Shown here one piece after another: positions 23,212 to 33,830 of a stretch of DNA of 64,000 bases. A program made the translations under genes and the position numbers. The notes beneath the pieces were generated by a model. The model saw only the letters and a list, made by a program, of their open reading frames with translations. It did not search any database and was not told the DNA's origin. The first letter of the stretch is position 1. Every line of letters starts with the position of its first letter. The stretch covers positions 1,174,954-1,238,953 of the forward strand of contig JAAOMT010000009.1 in the NCBI GenBank assembly GCA_016748015.1, written 5' to 3'. The DNA comes from Geosiphon pyriformis (Eukaryota > Glomeromycota > Glomeromycetes > Archaeosporales > Geosiphonaceae).

Positions 23212-25938
23212 TTCATTGCTAAAAAGGAAAAGACAAAAGTGGTGACAAAAACCCCTAATCTTACTGTTCTTGAATTCTGCCGTGCTATTTACACACAAAA
23301 TCAAAGTAATCTTGGATTACCAGAAGGGTGTTGTCCAGCAGAATCTGCTCTCACTTATTATATCAACGCCAGAATAAATTATCATATAGGAAAGGAAGAA
23401 GAACCACACGATGCAAAACTTGGATTGTATAGAGAATTATCACAATACACTACAAAAGAAGTAGCAGTAATAGCCGTAACTATTGTCAAAATCTATCGAG
23501 AAATTGAGCAATATGCCAATGAAAATTTTCCAATATCCACAGGAAACACTAGGGAACGCGCCAACAAAACCAAAAAAAATTTAGAAACTAATCAGGAAAA
23601 TAACCAGCAAAAACTAGAAACACCAGCTCAAACGCCAAAGAAAACTGTCACTCAATCAATAAAGAAACAACGTATTTATTCACTAGAAGATAAATCATAC
23701 CATTTTTCACCAGAAAATAAGATACAAATTCCATTAGGAGCTGCATCATCATCAACATCAACTCCACAAACGCCAAAAACTCCTAGTTATATTGATAAAA
23801 TTAAACAACGTAACTGGGGAGACATACCAATTACAGGAGGATATTCATCACTATTCCAAAACCCTCTTTTTCAGCCAAAATTTAGAACGGGGTTTGAAAA
23901 CCGTGAAGAGGAGTCTGAATCAGAATCCAAAAAAGAGACCAGCGAAAAAACAATCACAAGACCAGTCACTGAAACAAGCAGCCAGTCCAGAAACCAAGAA
24001 ACTCGTGATCAAGAGGAAGAACCGGATATAAGGGAAGCCACCTTTAGGAACGCTCAAGGAAATATCATCCCACCTCCTCTTAGACCAATAAACCCACCAG
24101 CAGAAAATGGCAACGAAATGACCACACCATACATTGCAAGACTAACAGATTTCTCAGGAGAGGAAGAAGAAACGGACGTGCACACATGGCTCAGAGAAGC
24201 ACAAAAAGCCATCCAGGCAAATAACTGGAACGACCAAAGAGCAATTCAAACATTACCTTTCTTCCTAAAAGGCACAGCTGACTCGTGGTATCAAAGCCTG
24301 GAAACAAAACCCATGAGCTTCGCCGAATTTAAAAATGCACTCCTGGAGTATTTTAGCGACCCAAACGCCGTAATCCAACTACAGAACAAATTCAATACTA
24401 TCAAGCAAAATACCGGTGAAACTGTCACCCAATACCTTGCTCGATTCAATCGAATTTGCCATCAGATTGAAGCGATTGAACAAGGATACTACACTGATCC
24501 TCAGGTTTTAAATCAGTTTATTAGAGGATTAAAAAGCAGCATTTTAGGAAGAGTATGCCCTGCCCACCCTAATTCCTTACCAGAAGCCATTACGCTCGCC
24601 AGAGCCCTTGAATCGGCTGAAAAAGAAGCTAACCATAGTCAAATGGTTAACATGGTAATGGAGGAAAATAAGACAGAAACATTAGAGAAAAGAGTAACGC
24701 AATTAGGGGAGGAACTCTCTAAGAAAATAGAAAGTTACCTCATCCCGGATCTGAGAAAAAATACATACCAACCACTCCAAAGACGCAGCCAGGAAGTCAG
24801 CAACAGTCGAAATAATCGCCTGTCGCGCCAGGAATTCAGAACAGAAACACGCGCCTGCCATTTTTGCAAACGCGTAGGACATTTGATTAGTCAATGTCGA
24901 ACGCGAATGATGCAGGAAGCACGTGAAAATAATTACTACACGCCACCCCAAATGCCCAGAAACCAGTACATGCCAATACCACGCCAATATCCCACCACGT
25001 ATCAAAATCAAGGAGCTTACCAGCAACAGCCCATGATAGCCAACCCGAATTGGCGTCCCGAGGCCCGAAATCAGCCCATGTGGAACCAGAACGCGTTGGT
25101 CCAGAGGAATCCAAACCGCGCTGGAACCAATCAGCAAACCAATCCAAACTACCAAAATTATCAACAAACTTACCTTAATATACCGGAAAACCTGATCATC
25201 GGAAACAATAACAGTAGAAACATAAACAGAACCAAGAATTCCTCCAAATTGAGCCAGACAATACCACCAGCAGTTGCCACCGAAGATAGCAGTCTCACAG
25301 CTATTTTTCCTTTTGAATTAGAGGAAAACGAGGCTATGTTCAGTGGAGTAGCATTGGACAAAAAATGCCCAATCACTGCTATGTATACGGAAGCCACTAT
25401 AAACAATACCCCAATCAAACTTATCTTAGACAGTGGATCCACTGGAAGCATCGTAACGCTTCAACTAGTAAACCAACTGGGTTTCAAAGTTGATCGTGCT
25501 GCGACGTCCCAAATCATAACAGCTGATGGAAGTACAAAGCTGCCTTATGGCGAAATCAACTCATTCCCTTTCAAAATTAACGGCATAGTAATACCTACAA
25601 AAGTATTAGTAATGGACGCTACACAATATCAAGCATTAGTAGGGAATGACTGGCTAACAAAAGCCAACGCCACCCTAGACTGGACCACCCAAGAGCTTCT
25701 GATCAATTATAATGGCCACCAGGCCAAAATTCCAGCCACCTGTGGCCACTTCCAAAAACCCAGCGCCAACCAAAGACCTACCTTCGAATTTGAGGAAAAT
25801 CCAGCACTACCAGCCATCAAAACCTATCAGCTCTCTTGGGCTGATGACCAAAGAACAGGACTACCAGCCGTACCAATGTGGACCAGCGAAGAAAGATCTG
25901 AATGGAACCAGGTAAGTTCACAAAGAAACCACCAGTGA
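23212..25938 (+). pseudogene. G2 gag and protease (first 900 codons of gag-pol frame)
   Basis: Counting from codon GTG at 23239: an N-terminal helical region, then a charged low-complexity stretch (about 100-290), capsid about 310-440 with DVHTWLREAQKAIQ and LPFFLKGTADSW, the zinc knuckle CHFCKRVGHLISQC near residue 540 (C-x2-C-x4-H-x4-C), a Gln/Asn/Pro-rich linker, and an aspartic protease with LILDSGSTGSIVT near residue 730. The frame is open from 23212 but has no ATG before the capsid (first Met near residue 294), so the start codon is lost or is not AUG. It ends in TGA at 25936, after which the same frame continues into the cysteine-rich module, so this stop is probably a mutation. Confidence 0.88.
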
Positions 25939-26400
25939 CGCAGACCAAAGCTAGAATGCTTGGTTTGCAAGAAGAAACTCTCGTCTATGACTGCGTGCAG
26001 CACACCGGACGAAGACCCAAAAAACCCCACCCACTACTATTGTAACCGTTGTAACAAAGAAAAATACAGTTACCCAGAAAGACACGGAAAATGGGACGAG
26101 GAACCGTGCCTCGTTTGTGGAGAACCGTTACCAAGAGGGTGCGACTGGAACGACTTACCAGGCAGAGGAGGAACGTGTGATGCAACTTGCCAATACACAA
26201 TCCTCATCTGTGACTGGGTAAGAGGAGGAATGCCGTTCAAAGCAGCGTTCAACAGAGCGTTAAAAAGACTACAGCACTACCCACACGACAAGGACGAGTT
26301 GTACAACACCGCACAAGCCAAAGTAAGAGGAAGAACCGCCGAAGAAATATGACATTGGAAAGAGTCAGCTGAAGTAGCCAACGAAGTCGCCAGCTACAAC
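25939..26400 (+). pseudogene. G2 cysteine-rich module between protease and dUTPase
   Basis: Same frame as gag-protease and dUTPase; a TGA at 25936 precedes it and a TGA at 26350 cuts it. Cysteines fall as CLVC (25951-25962), CNRC, CLVCGEPLPRGC and CDATCQYTILIC, spread over about 100 residues with HYY, HGKW and aromatic residues between, consistent with two or three zinc-binding knots. A second CENC...CQSQCCEEC set follows at 26490-26550, just before dUTPase. I do not recognise the fold. The old G3 copy keeps YYCKLC and CFVCKK at the same place (39200-39300), so the module is an old part of the family. Possible roles are nucleic-acid binding or protein contact; neither is shown. Confidence 0.6.
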
Positions 26401-27495
26401 ATGTTCGACCCAGTAGACGAATTTCAGGACTACTACCAACAACTATGCCCCACTCGACAAGAGCAAGAACAATACCTCGCCCAAATCAACACTTACCTCT
26501 GCGAAAACTGTCTCATCTCATGCCAAAGTCAGTGCTGTGAAGAGTGTCAAGACGAAAGGGACTTAGAAAGAAAAATGGAAATTGAGAATCAGCAGTCTCA
26601 AAATCAATCAATAAATCAACAAGACTCACCTGACGGTCCCAAGTCAGAAAAATTTGTAGCCTATACCGACCTAGAACAGGTGACTGACATCCGATACTTC
26701 GACAATGGGCACTTAGGAATAATACCCGAAAGAGCCCATCCAACCGATGCCAGATTTGATCTACGTTATCCGAAAGACCAATCCACAACGTTACCATCCA
26801 GGAGCATCACCAAAATCGACCTAAAAATAGCGGTTGAAATTCCGCCAGGAATAATGGTTTAAATGGCGTCGCGATCAAGCCTCGCGAAAAAAGGAATAAG
26901 CGTTCAAGGAGGAGTAATTGACTCCGGATACACTGGAAATTTGATGGTTTTGCTACAGAACAATTCAGAAAAGTCTTATACCATTGAATCTAAGGAAAAG
27001 ATTGCACAAGCAATTTTCCTACCATTGGTAAAAATTGGAAAATTCGTGTCAGTAGAAAATCGTGAGAAATTGTCACAAACAACGAGAGGAACTTTTGGTT
27101 TCGGATTGACAGGAAAAGGAATTGAAGCAAATTTCGCTGAAACAATAGGGGAAAAAGGCGAAGTAATTAAAAATGAGCAGTTCATCACGCTCCTACCATA
27201 TGGAAAATCAGAAATAAGAATAAAAAGGACAATTAAAGAAAAAGACCTAATATTTGAGCCCTACCCAGAAACTTGCCAACAGTTTCTCATAGGACTTACT
27301 AACCTTTTTATTCCAGCTGATAAAGCTCAATGGATAAAAATTCCTATTGCAAACACCACAGAAGAACCCGTCTACATTCCGAAAGATACCATCATTGGAT
27401 ACCTCGGAACGGAGCTAGAAAACGTGTCAACACCACAAGAAATTCTAAATTTCCCAGAAATTGCCCTCTACTGTAAACTCACTTCAATAAATTAG
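26401..27495 (+). pseudogene. G2 dUTPase domain
   Basis: dUTPase hydrolyses dUTP to dUMP and keeps uracil out of new DNA; in a retroelement it would protect cDNA synthesis. The trimeric dUTPase motifs appear in order: ARFDLRYP (26751, motif 1), ASRSSLAKKG (26866, motif 2), GGVIDSGYTGN (26914, motif 3, with the Asp and Tyr of the uracil pocket), and RGTFGFGLTG (27088, motif 5). A TAA at 26860-26862 splits motif 1 from motif 2 exactly where a Gln would fit, and a TAG at 27493 ends the piece, all in one frame with RT. A long region after motif 5 (27120-27480) is not part of usual dUTPases. Matching wording is present in the old copies G1 (34785-35283) and G3 (40771-41700). Confidence 0.85.
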
Positions 27496-28945
27496 CAACA
27501 ACCAGTAGAATGCTATCAATTTAAGCCAGAAAAATTGGCCAAATTAAACATTGGAACAATGGATCCCAACCAATAGTGACAATTAAAAGCATTAATTTTA
27601 AAATACTCTGATATATTTTCAAGAAATGGCGAATTTGGAAGAACCAACTTGGTTCAACACCAAATCCCCACTGGAGATGCCAGACCTGAAAAACAACGCG
27701 CTTACCGTGTCCCACCAATGGAGCATAATTTTATCAGAAAAAAAGTCCAAAGCATGTTGGAAAAAGGAATAATACAACCATCAATGAGCCCATGGTTCTC
27801 ACCAGTTGTTTTAGTAAGAAAAAAGAACGGAAAAATTAGATTTTGTGTCGACTATTGCAAACTAAACAGCAAAACAACCAAAAACTTATATCCAATACCA
27901 TTAATTGACAAAATCTTCGACGTTTTTGGAGGAGCAAAATGGTTTTCTACACTGGACTTGACCAGTGAGTACTGGCAAGTGGAAATGAACCCAAAGAACA
28001 GGCATAAAACAGCATTCACAACACAAAATGGCAATTATGAGTTCAATGTAATGCCATTTGGATTAACAAACGCTTCCGCGACATTCCAAAGACTAATGGA
28101 TGTAATTTACTCCGGAATCCTGTGGCAATCCGTTGTTGTCTACTTGGATGATACAAATGTTTTCTCGTCAAAATTTATGGATCATCTCCAACATTTACAA
28201 CAAGTTTTTGAGAGATTGAGACACGCTAGACTTAAACTAAATCTAGAAAAATGTTTTTTGGGAAAAATGAGCTAGCATTTTTAGGACACGTAGTTGGAAA
28301 AAATGGAATAAAACCAGATTCATCAAAAATAGACAAAGTGAAAAATTTTCCAGTACCTCGAAATGTTTCAGAAGTTAGAAGCTTTTTAGGACTCGCATCT
28401 TACTACTGCCACTTTGTAGAAAACTTTTCAAACATTGCCAAACCTCTTAATTACCTACTATCTAAAAATGTGAAGTTTGAATGGACTGAAGCACAACAAA
28501 AAGCTTTTGAGTACCTTAGACAAAAGCTCATTGAATCACCAATAATAATCTATCCAAATTTCAACAAGAAATTCATTTTGGCCACAGATGCCTCTGGAAC
28601 TGGACTTGGAGCTATTCTGTCACAAAAAGATGATAATGGAAGAGAACGTGTAATCACTTATGCCAACAGAAGTCTCAGTACGGCAGAACAAAACTATGCA
28701 GCATATGAACTTGAATGCTTAGCAGTAGTCTGAAGTTGTGTTCACTTTGACACATATTTACAGTACCAACCCTTTGAGATTACGACAGATCATAGAGGTC
28801 TGGTCTGGTTAAATAACAAGAAAGCGCTAAAAGGAAAATACGCCAGATGGTCACAAATGTTAGCACCATACGATTATATTATCAAATACAAAGAAGGTAC
28901 CAAAAATGCTAATGCTGACTGTTTGTCAAGAATGAGACACACATA
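27496..28945 (+). pseudogene. G2 reverse transcriptase and RNase H
   Basis: RT begins around 27590 (LKYSDIFSRN), then GDARPEKQRAYRVPP, SPVVLVRKKNGKIRFCVDY, KWFSTLDL, NVMPFGLTNASATFQRLMD and the catalytic YLDDTNVFS at 28141. A one-base loss in the T-run near 28252 shifts the frame; the next frame continues FFGKNELAFLGHVVG and the RNase H region with ATDASGTGLGAIL, YELECLAVV, TDHRGLVWL and ADCLSR. Stops: TAG and TGA at 27574-27579, and TGA at 28731 where Trp would fit. The T after the DD pair is unusual; Ty3/gypsy RTs usually have a hydrophobic residue there, and the same T is in G1 and G3. Confidence 0.9.
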
Positions 28946-28975
28946 AAAATCACCAATCCACCCGCCACAACAACA

Positions 28976-29302
28976 ATGAACAACCATCTTTACAAAAACC
29001 TCAGCCAATACTTGGAAACACTACAAATAGATGAAGAAATGCCAGTAAAAGAGCTAATTAAGCTCCAAAAATTAACAAAACACTATTTCATCCAAAATCA
29101 CATACTTTATTACCGGAATCGACAAAATCCAGATAATCCATTAAGAGTTATAACCACGAATGAAAAAGAAACTATCTTATTTAACATGCACTCAGATATT
29201 TATTCAGGCCACTTTGGAAAAACAGTAACCATCCAACGTGCAACTAGCCATTACTATTGGCTAAAAATGAGCTCAGACATAATCCAATACATAAGAAATT
29301 AA
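28976..29302 (+). pseudogene. G2 start of H2C2 domain; integrase deleted
   Basis: The frame has KELIKLQKLTKHYFIQNHIL, ETILFNMHSDIYSGHFGKTV and HYYWLKMSSDIIQYIRN, which is the linker and the two His of the H2C2 zinc domain. The frame then stops and within 40 bases the polypurine tract begins. The CxxC part, the catalytic D,D,E core and the C-terminal part of integrase are missing. In G3 about 1.7 kb lies between the same two points (43520-45290). The deletion therefore removed the integrase. Confidence 0.88.
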
Positions 29303-29326
29303 CTTTGATTTCGACGGAGCTCAATC

Positions 29327-29343
29327 TTAAAAGGAGGGGATAA
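29327..29343 (+). other. Polypurine tract of G2
   Basis: TTAAAAGGAGGGGATAA directly precedes the 3' LTR, where the plus-strand primer is made during reverse transcription. G3 keeps a decayed form (AAAAAAAGAGAATAA) before its 3' LTR at 45303. Confidence 0.85.
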
Positions 29344-30092
29344 TGTTACAGTTTAAGAATTTAGAAAAAAGAATCATAAAAATAATACAAACTATTCAAT
29401 CATAATATAGCACAGTAATAATCTTAGAAAGATAATGATTAACATAGTAGCAAACACCATCTCGCGATAGTGGCAAGCACCAGTTCACAATAGCAGCCAA
29501 CACCAACTGGTGATAGCAGCAAACACCAGGTTGAAATATCAAAAAGAAAGTATTNNNNNNNNNNNNNNNNNNNNNNNNNNNNNNNNNNNNNNNNNNNNNN
29601 NNNNNNNNNNNNNNNNNNNNNNNNNNNNNNNNNNNNNNNNNNNNNNNNNNNNNNNNNNNNNNNNNNNNNNNNNNNNNNNNNNNNNNNNNNNNNNNNNNNN
29701 NNNNNNNNNNNNNNNNNNNNNNNNNNNNNNNNNNNNNNNNNNNNNNNNNNNNNNNAATTGATAAAAACTTTATTGTGAGAATTAGAAAAGTGCTAAAGAC
29801 CATTAACATTCTGTGTTTCTAGATTAGAGAAACACATCAGGCAATTGCAAGAATAGCCTCAGAGAAGACCCCAGACAGTGGGTAGATTTCAGTTCAGCCT
29901 CTGAGAAGGAGTACATAAACACACACAACAATCAAGAATTAAAGAATAACTTACATCGCAACAGTAAAAAGAAAGCCTTCAGTGTAACAGTGACATTATC
30001 ACATAAATAAAATTGAGGAACTCACGAAAGACTGATTGCAATTAAAGCGGGATATCAGCAATTAAATATAACAAGAAAACCATCCCGTAACA
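29344..30092 (+). repeat. 3' LTR of G2, with an internal assembly gap
   Basis: TGTTACAG to CCCGTAACA, with the same four 23-bp subrepeats (29446-29537). Bases 29555-29755 are N. In the 5' LTR the matching gap spans 22510-22819 (310 bp), so the true length would be 858 bp like its partner. Confidence 0.93.
29555..29755. other. Assembly gap (201 N)
   Basis: The run of N sits inside the 3' LTR of G2. Comparison with the 5' LTR predicts 310 bases here, not 201. Two predicted frames that cross it consist mostly of X and are not genes. Confidence 0.98.
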
Positions 30093-30147
30093 GCAGGATT
30101 GTTCAATCCACGAACATTACACGTGACAATTTTCTATATCAGACTAC

Positions 30148-31981
30148 TCATTGAGAAAGAGGTAGAGAAGGAGCACCACCTGCCAAAGCCAAACCATCTA
30201 AATGTGCTGATAGGCTCATGACCAAAGCAGAGAGACCTTCCAACATGTTTTCCAATTTCACAATCTCAGATGAGGCAGTTGAATCCAAAACGACAGCAGT
30301 CTTGTCACTAGTGGCATCACCTGAACTCACTTCCATCACTATATCTTTCCCTTGATTCTGTAATAGGGGGGTCACTGGCAGCTGACATCCAGGGCTAGGC
30401 TGGGAAACTGCTGGCATGAATGATTTCAACCTCTTAGCCAACTCACTAATTTGTCCCACAAGGCTGACAAGACTGTTTTCAATGCTAACCAAACATTTTT
30501 CCAAATCATTCATCATTGGAGGGAGAGATTTACCATTTTTAATGGAACCAAGCTGAGAGTTATATCCAAGAGAAGTGCCCAAAAGAATAAAGCCAACCAC
30601 TGACATCCAAGTCTTCCCACCAAAAGCCAAAGAACAAGAAACAGAAGCAGACTTTCTTTTATAAATCTTCACCAATCTAAACCAATCCTGAGCTGAAAGA
30701 GGAGCCCTCTTGCTCTTTGGACTCGAAGACACACCAGCTGATTTACAATTCCTAAATGTATGACCAAAAAAATTGCAAGAGGAACACAAGACAGCAAACA
30801 GGCACAACCAATGGAGTCTGACACCATTTATCACTGAAGTGTTGGCCAGAACCTGATTTAGATTGCTCTCAGACTCAAAACACACTGTAGTACAACATGC
30901 CCAAGTGTAGTTAACTGAATTGCACTCAATGACACATGTTTTTTCACCCACTGAACCAATAAAATCCCAAAGATCATGTGTATTGGTTCTCACAGGAAAA
31001 GTGTAAAACAATGCCTTAAACTCATCTCTGAAATCCCATGTCTGTTTATTCACATCAGCTCTGGCCACTCAGACTGCATCTTTTTCAATAAAGATATGAA
31101 AAGTAGACATGTAAATAAAAAAAGGACCACTTGGATGCCAACAAATCAGCCTGATCAGAATCTCCCAAAGTGACAATTGCTTTTTGCCACAGCCCTACCA
31201 ACTGCATTTTGATTGACACAACAACTCCAAATTCAAAAACAGCTGTGCACACCACCTCAATTGATGTACCAACAGGAATCTCCTTAATTACAATATCCTG
31301 ATTTGTACAATTGTTTACCAGATGCTTAAGATTGGTGTTTACCACAACACCATGATCATAAGCCAATTTTCTTGCAGCCATCATTGCCATTTTAGAAGTA
31401 AAAGTCACATGAATTATCCCACCAAATTTTGAGAGGGTAGAGACCCCCCCAAAACCATTCACACCTGAAAAAATTTTCTTGATAAAATTCAATTTTTCCT
31501 GAGAGGATTTCCCAGCAATAGCCACCAAATCAATATTCAAAGCAAAGGATTTGTGAACAGAAACATGAACTGAAGGTTTAAGTAGAAGAGAAGATAAAAG
31601 GAGGGCAAACTCATCCAAAAAATCACCATTATCAAAGCCATCCTTAAAGTTGATTTTGCCCAGTGGTTTGTCCAATACTTTCTTGGTCTTAATTTTGATA
31701 CCTGAGCTCTTTGGTGTTTGGTTGGGGTCCCTACCATCAAATACATCTCTTTTACCATAATTGATACTGGTCTCCTTAATAAGGCACTCTTCCTTCATGT
31801 CAACACTCTCAAACTCGGTAGTATCACCAGTCTCAGAATTTTGTGAGTGATTTCCAGTTGTTTCAATAACACCCCCTTCTACCAAAACACTCTCAGCCAA
31901 AACACCACTCTTTCTTTTCTTTCTTGATAGGACAGGTTCAAAACCACTACCAGTACCAGAATCTTTTGCAATCTTCTTCAT
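30148..31981 (-). pseudogene. LINE A ORF1 (RNA-binding, zinc knuckle)
   Basis: ORF1 starts with the ATG at 31981. The first half (31981-31085) has a Ser/Lys-rich N-terminus and a folded region with IKKIFSGVNGFGGVSTLSKF and VTFTSKM; the second half (31068-30148) has LRDEF-like wording (WDFRDEFKALFYTFPV), a CCHC knuckle CSSCNFFGHTFRNC, FGGKTW, and two leucine-rich stretches likely to form coiled coils. A frame change in a T-run and a TGA near 31070 split it, so it is not functional. ORF1 proteins of LINEs coat the element RNA. The second half ends just before the endonuclease of ORF2. Confidence 0.85.
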
Positions 31982-32115
31982 GACAGCAATAGTAGGGCCA
32001 ATGGTAGTCTTGAAATCAAAAAACAGTTTGAATTTGCCATACTAAATGGCTAAAAACTTCTTTCACTAAAACTTTTGACTCTTTTTTGGGAATTTGGGAC
32101 AAAGAAAAGAAAGAA

Positions 32116-33830
32116 GTTTTTACTATTATATTAATAAATTGAATTAATGGTATTGGTATAATATATTATTTTTAATCAAGTAGTATTTAACTTGTTTTTA
32201 AATTTTTGTTTGTTTTTTTAATGTTAATTTTATTAATAATTAAAAAGTTGTAAGATAATATATTAGATATTAGTATGTTTTAATATTTATTTTAATTAAA
32301 TTATTAATAATTTTTGGTGTTTATGTGTGTTTTATTTGAGATAAACAGTTTGTGTTAATGTTTTTAATTTTTTTTTTATAAATAATATTGTATATGTAAA
32401 TTTATAATAAAATAACTCATTTGGTATAATATTTTTCTAATGAGTTTTTATTTATTAGCTAAGTAAAACCTTTGTAATTTGTAATAATATCAAAAAAAAT
32501 TACATAGTAAATATTATCAAAAATATTTTACAGCTTATACAATTACAAAATATTTAATTTTATAAACAATATAGTTTTTTTTGATTATGCTTAAGTCTTT
32601 ACTAATATATATAACTATTTGTTCTTTTTTTTTATCTTATTGTAACAGAATAGCATTTAAACTTGTTCCAAAAACATTAATTGTAAGTTCAAATTTTTTG
32701 GTAAAGTTAAGATATATCAAGATTAAAGCTTTAATGAATTTTTGCTTTAAGTAGTTAAATACTTATTCTTGTTTTTTACTTTATTTTTATCTTGTATTTT
32801 TAATTAATAATTGATTTAAAAGTTGGACTACTGTTGAAAAGTTTTTTTACAAATTTTTAATAGTATAATACAAGTTCTAAAAATTCTTAAAGTTCAGTTA
32901 GATTTTGAAGATAAGAAAAATTTTTAATCTTCTTAATTTTTGCAAAGTCAGATTTTATTTTATTTTTTTCAATTATGTGTTCTAAAAAAACAAATTGTGA
33001 TTTTCTGAAAAAACATTTTTTAAAGTTAAATTTCAGTCCAATAATTTAAAAATTTTTTAAAAACTTGTTGCAGATATTTAAGATAGTTTTCAAATATTGA
33101 AAAGAATATGTTTGTGTTATTTAAGTAGATTATAACTAATTTCTATAAGATTTTGGAATAAACAATATTCATTAATTTTTGAAATATTGTAAAAACATTG
33201 GTTAATTTAAATATCATTATATTAAATTTATAATTGCTATTTTAAATTGTAAAAATAGTTTTTTTTAGTCATTAAGATTCATAACTATTTGCTAATATCT
33301 ACTAATAAGATCTAAAATTAAAAACTATTTGAATTTATCTAAAATATCTAAGATTAAAAACCATTTGAATTTATTTAAAGTATTTAAGATTTTATTAATT
33401 TAAAGTAAGAGATAAATATTTTTTTGTAATATTATTAAGTTTTTTATAGTTAATACAGAATTTGATTTTTCTATTCTTTTTTTATATTAGTATAGTAAAT
33501 AAAAATCATGATTTTATAAAGAATTATATAAGTCTGTTTTTTAATATTTGATCAACTTTTTTTTTTATAAAATTATGTTCAGATAGTAGTACTTAATAGA
33601 CATATTGCTTAATAAATAATATATCTTTTATATAAATCTAATAATAAACTAAGTTAGTTCAATTAAACTTATTTTTTTTGGCAAAAATATCTCAGTATTT
33701 TAAAATAAGTGTTTTTAATTATGTTTGTAAGCAGAGATCTAAAATTAAGCTTAATTAACTTTTTACTAGTTATTTAGTAGTATTTAGTATTTGGTTTTAA
33801 CAAAATTAATTCAGTTTTGTAATATAACAC
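32116..33830 (-). pseudogene. Old gypsy G1: reverse transcriptase and RNase H
   Basis: Minus-strand wording, in order: ILKY.DIFA, SEHNFIKKKVDQILKNRLI, NRKIKFCINYKKLNNITKK, MIFKLTNVFTIF, VIIYLNNTNIF (catalytic YLDD changed to YLNN), LKFNFKKCFFRKSQFVFLEH, FLELVLYY.KFVKK, then RNase H with VIYISKDLS and KNINTNCLS. It is the same RT lineage as G2 and G3. It meets the LINE A boundary at 32116; the downstream half of the element is at 16156-17546. Confidence 0.88.

Larger units (their letters stand above)
22299..30092 (+). mobile_element. Gypsy G2: young, integrase-less Ty3/gypsy retrotransposon with dUTPase
   Basis: Bounded by LTRs 22299-23156 and 29344-30092 and by 4-bp target copies GCAG (22295-22298 and 30093-30096). 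Removing the element and one GCAG copy restores the endonuclease frame of LINE A. Internal order: PBS, gag, CCHC, protease, cysteine-rich module, dUTPase, RT, RNase H, start of the H2C2 zinc domain, then directly the polypurine tract. The integrase core is missing, so it is non-autonomous. It is much less AT-rich than the other elements here and is the most recent insertion in its nest. Confidence 0.95.
17547..32115 (-). mobile_element. LINE A (non-LTR retrotransposon), interrupted by gypsy G2
   Basis: Minus-strand LINE with 5' leader (31982-32115), ORF1 (30148-31981), ORF2 (30147-30093 joined to 22298-17679) and an A/T-rich 3' tail (17547-17560). Target-site copies of about 25 bp flank it: 17521-17546 and 32116-32140 share TTTTTA.TA.T....TTTAATAAATT-like sequence and both encode the same stretch of the host gypsy G1. 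The domain order ORF1 zinc knuckle, AP endonuclease, RT, RNase H, C-terminal CxxC region is that of I-clade-like LINEs. Shortened and frameshifted frames show that it cannot move. Confidence 0.88.

Noticed and set aside
24703-25451. Minus-strand ORFs with hydrophobic runs (possible membrane proteins)
   Set aside because: They lie opposite the gag-protease coding strand, whose domains are clear.
29396-29809. ORFs crossing the N-run
   Set aside because: Mostly X, created by the assembly gap inside an LTR.
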